NCBI GenBank assembly: GCA_030653365.1
Contig: JAURZL010000006.1
Coordinates: 1-64,000, forward strand
Length of the DNA stretch: 64,000 nucleotides
Direction of reading: 5' to 3'
Source: Anaerolineaceae bacterium
GTDB lineage: Bacteria; Chloroflexota; Anaerolineae; Anaerolineales; Anaerolineaceae
Part shown: positions 62,150-64,000 of the stretch, piece after piece
Layout: every line of letters begins with the position of its first letter
Numbering within the stretch: the stretch's first letter is position 1
The notes under the pieces: generated by a model
The model's input: only the letters and a program-made list of their open reading frames with translations
Database searches by the model: none
Told to the model about the DNA's origin: nothing
Translations under genes and position numbers: made by a program

Positions 62150-63754
62150 TTACCGCACAAGTAAAGGTAAATAGACAGGAAAACGGTCGAATATTGAATA
62201 AAGCTCCCATTTCCCGTACGTATCCTGATCAGCGCGATAAATCACCCCTTTGCTATCCGAGGTAATGTCATAATCAATTAAATCTAATTTATGGGACAAG
62301 TTGGAAAGCTTGATGGGAGGCAGCCCTCCCCCTGCAAGATAAAGGTTGTTAATATCACTCAATTCCTGGTTTGCGTAGTACACCACAAACTGGCTATTAT
62401 GCGAAATTTGAAAACCTAAAACATCTCCGCCGGGCGGTAGGACCGTGTTGAGTTTTGTCAGGTTGGTACCGGTTATTGTAACAACAAAGAGCTCAACCAC
62501 ACCTAAGGTATTTAAATCTGCAGTAAAAACTACTTTCGAGCTGTCGGGGGAAATGGAATAAAGCATAACTTGCCCACCAGCAACCATTGATCCATTCAGC
62601 CAGTAATGGGGGGGAACACCTGTGATGGATACCGACCCAAGGTCAAAGCGCTCATCTGCAAGCACATCTGCTTTGTACACCACACCCAGGCCATTCGGTG
62701 TTATCTGATAAGAACGGACATCAAAATTTGGATTATCACTTCCACTTAACAATCTCACGCGGCTCCCCAAACCAGCTGCAGGGACAGAGAAGATCTCATC
62801 TTGATCATTAACAACTTCATCAGCTCTGTAAACCACATAATCTCTATCCGGATCAGGCGAAACCTTGAAGTCTATTACTGAACCACCCGCAATCAGTTCT
62901 CCATTCAATTTTATTGACACTCCCCCTTCGATTGAGACTGAGTAGAGCTCTGTTATTGGGGGAATTTCTTGTTTTGTGTAAATAACCCTATTTCCATCAG
63001 CCGTGATGGCAAATTCCTGGATTTCATTACCTGCCAGTTGTTCCTGATTATCACCCGACATATTTGTTCTCCATAAAGTGGATAAATTCCCGAGGGGAAA
63101 TCTAATGAAAACAATTTCCGCACCATTGGGTGTTATTTGAAAATCAATATTTCCCTTTGGCAGACTTTCGAGTAATACTGTGTTACCTCCTAGAAGTGGC
63201 ACACTCCAAAGTTCCATATAATGTGTGATTCCAAGTGGATCATCGGGCGTAAAAGTTAATATAGTGAAAGCAACGTGTTGATTGTTGGATGAAACAGCGA
63301 TATCATCCAGCCTTTTATCACCTGTTAATATTCCACTGAGATTGATCACAGAGCCCCCTGTTATTGCCACAGAATAAATCCCTGTTATCTGGTTATCTTC
63401 ACTGGGAGGGCTGGGAGGACCGACCCAGTAAACCACTCGTTGACTGTCAGGTGAAATAATAAAACCTTTCACCATTACTAATCCGGTCATACCTGGAGAA
63501 AGCAAAATGCGCGTTCCTCCGGTTGAAGGGACACTGAACAAATCCTGAATTTCATAATTAATTGCATCTGCAATAAAAACAGTATATTGCCCGTCCGGAC
63601 TGAGCTCAAAGGAATTGACTTCTCCTCCAGCGACAAGATTTCCGCTAATCTTAACACTCATCAGTACTGCTTCAACCACACTGGTAGATACCAGGCTGAG
63701 GATCGCAATAACACACAACATCAAGATACCCTTATTGATGGATCTTTTGCGCAT
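62150..63754 (-). CDS. Secreted TolB-like beta-propeller with LPLL C-terminal motif
   Basis: The 534-residue product has a signal peptide (LMLCVIAILSLVSTSVVEA). About nine WD40/TolB-like blades follow, each around SPDGQYTVFIAD, SPDSQRVVYWVG or SVSITG-like sequence. It ends FPVYLPLLVR. Propellers of this type usually mediate binding; no catalytic motif is visible. The last blade closes just before the end motif, so the motif is an added tail rather than part of the propeller. Confidence 0.85.
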   Translation of the reverse strand: MRKRSINKGILMLCVIAILSLVSTSVVEAVLMSVKISGNLVAGGEVNSFELSPDGQYTVFIADAINYEIQDLFSVPSTGGTRILLSPGMTGLVMVKGFIISPDSQRVVYWVGPPSPPSEDNQITGIYSVAITGGSVINLSGILTGDKRLDDIAVSSNNQHVAFTILTFTPDDPLGITHYMELWSVPLLGGNTVLLESLPKGNIDFQITPNGAEIVFIRFPLGNLSTLWRTNMSGDNQEQLAGNEIQEFAITADGNRVIYTKQEIPPITELYSVSIEGGVSIKLNGELIAGGSVIDFKVSPDPDRDYVVYRADEVVNDQDEIFSVPAAGLGSRVRLLSGSDNPNFDVRSYQITPNGLGVVYKADVLADERFDLGSVSITGVPPHYWLNGSMVAGGQVMLYSISPDSSKVVFTADLNTLGVVELFVVTITGTNLTKLNTVLPPGGDVLGFQISHNSQFVVYYANQELSDINNLYLAGGGLPPIKLSNLSHKLDLIDYDITSDSKGVIYRADQDTYGKWELYSIFDRFPVYLPLLVR

Positions 63755-63893
63755 TTTCCCTCCTTAATACACTATCATTTATAGAGATTGATTGTCCTTT
63801 ATTATTCATTAAACATCGCGCTTTGACCTCTGTCAATACTCAATTCTCAAGATAAATTAATAAGATCTTTTCAATAAAACAGGGTCGGCTTTC

Positions 63894-64000
63894 TCAATTC
63901 GGTAATATGAGAAAAAACGCCAGCAGCAAAGCAATGCAGGTAAGAAACAGGATTTGACCGCGTATTAATCGCTTTGATGTGCGAGACCAAAACAAACAAT
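63894..64000 (-). CDS. 3' end of a possible membrane protein, cut by the window
   Basis: One minus frame is open from the window edge to a TGA at 63894-63896. It encodes SKRLIRGQILFLTCIALLLAFFLILPN, a basic stretch followed by a membrane helix and stop. This is typical of a protein's C-terminus, but only 34 residues are available, so the call is weak. Confidence 0.35.
   Translation of the reverse strand, partial: CLFWSRTSKRLIRGQILFLTCIALLLAFFLILPN

Overview
The window looks like part of a chromosome or large metagenomic contig from a Chloroflexota bacterium, most likely an Anaerolineae-type lineage. This is inference from gene content. The clues are secreted proteins that end in a short motif of the form [IV][FY]LP[LV]xx[KR], Thr/Pro-rich surface proteins with single C-terminal membrane anchors, LysM, DUF4012 and DUF2723 proteins, and intergenic repeats of the 'ttgcgcctttgcggttcaa' type. 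I saw no rRNA, tRNA, CRISPR array or transposase gene, although tRNAs cannot be excluded by eye.

Region 1 (about 0.15-30.1 kb, all minus strand) is a large surface-polysaccharide locus. In transcription order it starts with an ABC exporter pair (Wzm/Wzt-like). Next come an FkbM methyltransferase, seven glycosyltransferases, an O-antigen ligase/polymerase-like protein and a SAM methyltransferase. Nucleotide-sugar enzymes follow: a GalE-like epimerase and a three-gene set resembling UDP-L-QuiNAc/L-FucNAc synthesis. Then come accessory genes (GNAT, TPR, NTP_transf_5, VanZ), a phosphoglycosyl transferase with inverted domain order, an AbrB/PIN toxin-antitoxin pair, a LegB-like dehydratase, a sugar nucleotidyltransferase and a DegT aminotransferase. 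The glycosyltransferase core (about 16-28 kb, also 8.2-10.6 kb) is visibly A+T-rich compared with both ends, which suggests acquisition by transfer. The first 7.7 kb is punctuated by a repeat cassette between almost every pair of genes. Several of these repeats supply the stop codons or last residues of the genes.

Region 2 (30.1-46.5 kb) holds a repeat mosaic, a secreted C39-like protease with cadherin-like repeats, a LysM membrane protein, UDP-glucose dehydrogenase, a C-terminally anchored surface protein, a four-helix-bundle (IVP) gene framed by inverted heptamer arrays, an LCP ligase, TauE and CysQ-like genes, a tyrosine autokinase/chain-length regulator, a second O-antigen ligase-like protein, a DUF2723 membrane protein and two secreted proteins. 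Much of this also concerns envelope polysaccharide.

Region 3 (46.5-55.9 kb, minus strand) is the most striking part. It is a tightly overlapping operon behind a good sigma-70-like promoter. It begins with an unannotated 57-codon gene whose product looks like a RiPP precursor with a YxxPxI leader. This is followed by a giant C25 (gingipain-family) peptidase, an S24/S26 signal-peptidase-like protein, a PqqD-type leader-binding protein, a Fn3 surface protein, a second C25 lipoprotein, a Ser/Thr-rich membrane protein and a DUF4012 protein. Two C25 peptidases together with secreted proteins carrying a shared C-terminal LPLV-type motif suggest a sorting or processing system.

Region 4 (56-64 kb) has a small membrane protein, a BNR/sortilin-type beta-propeller, two CPBP intramembrane proteases, an MFS exporter behind a palindrome, a hydrolase remnant, a TolB-like propeller and the 3' end of a possible membrane protein.
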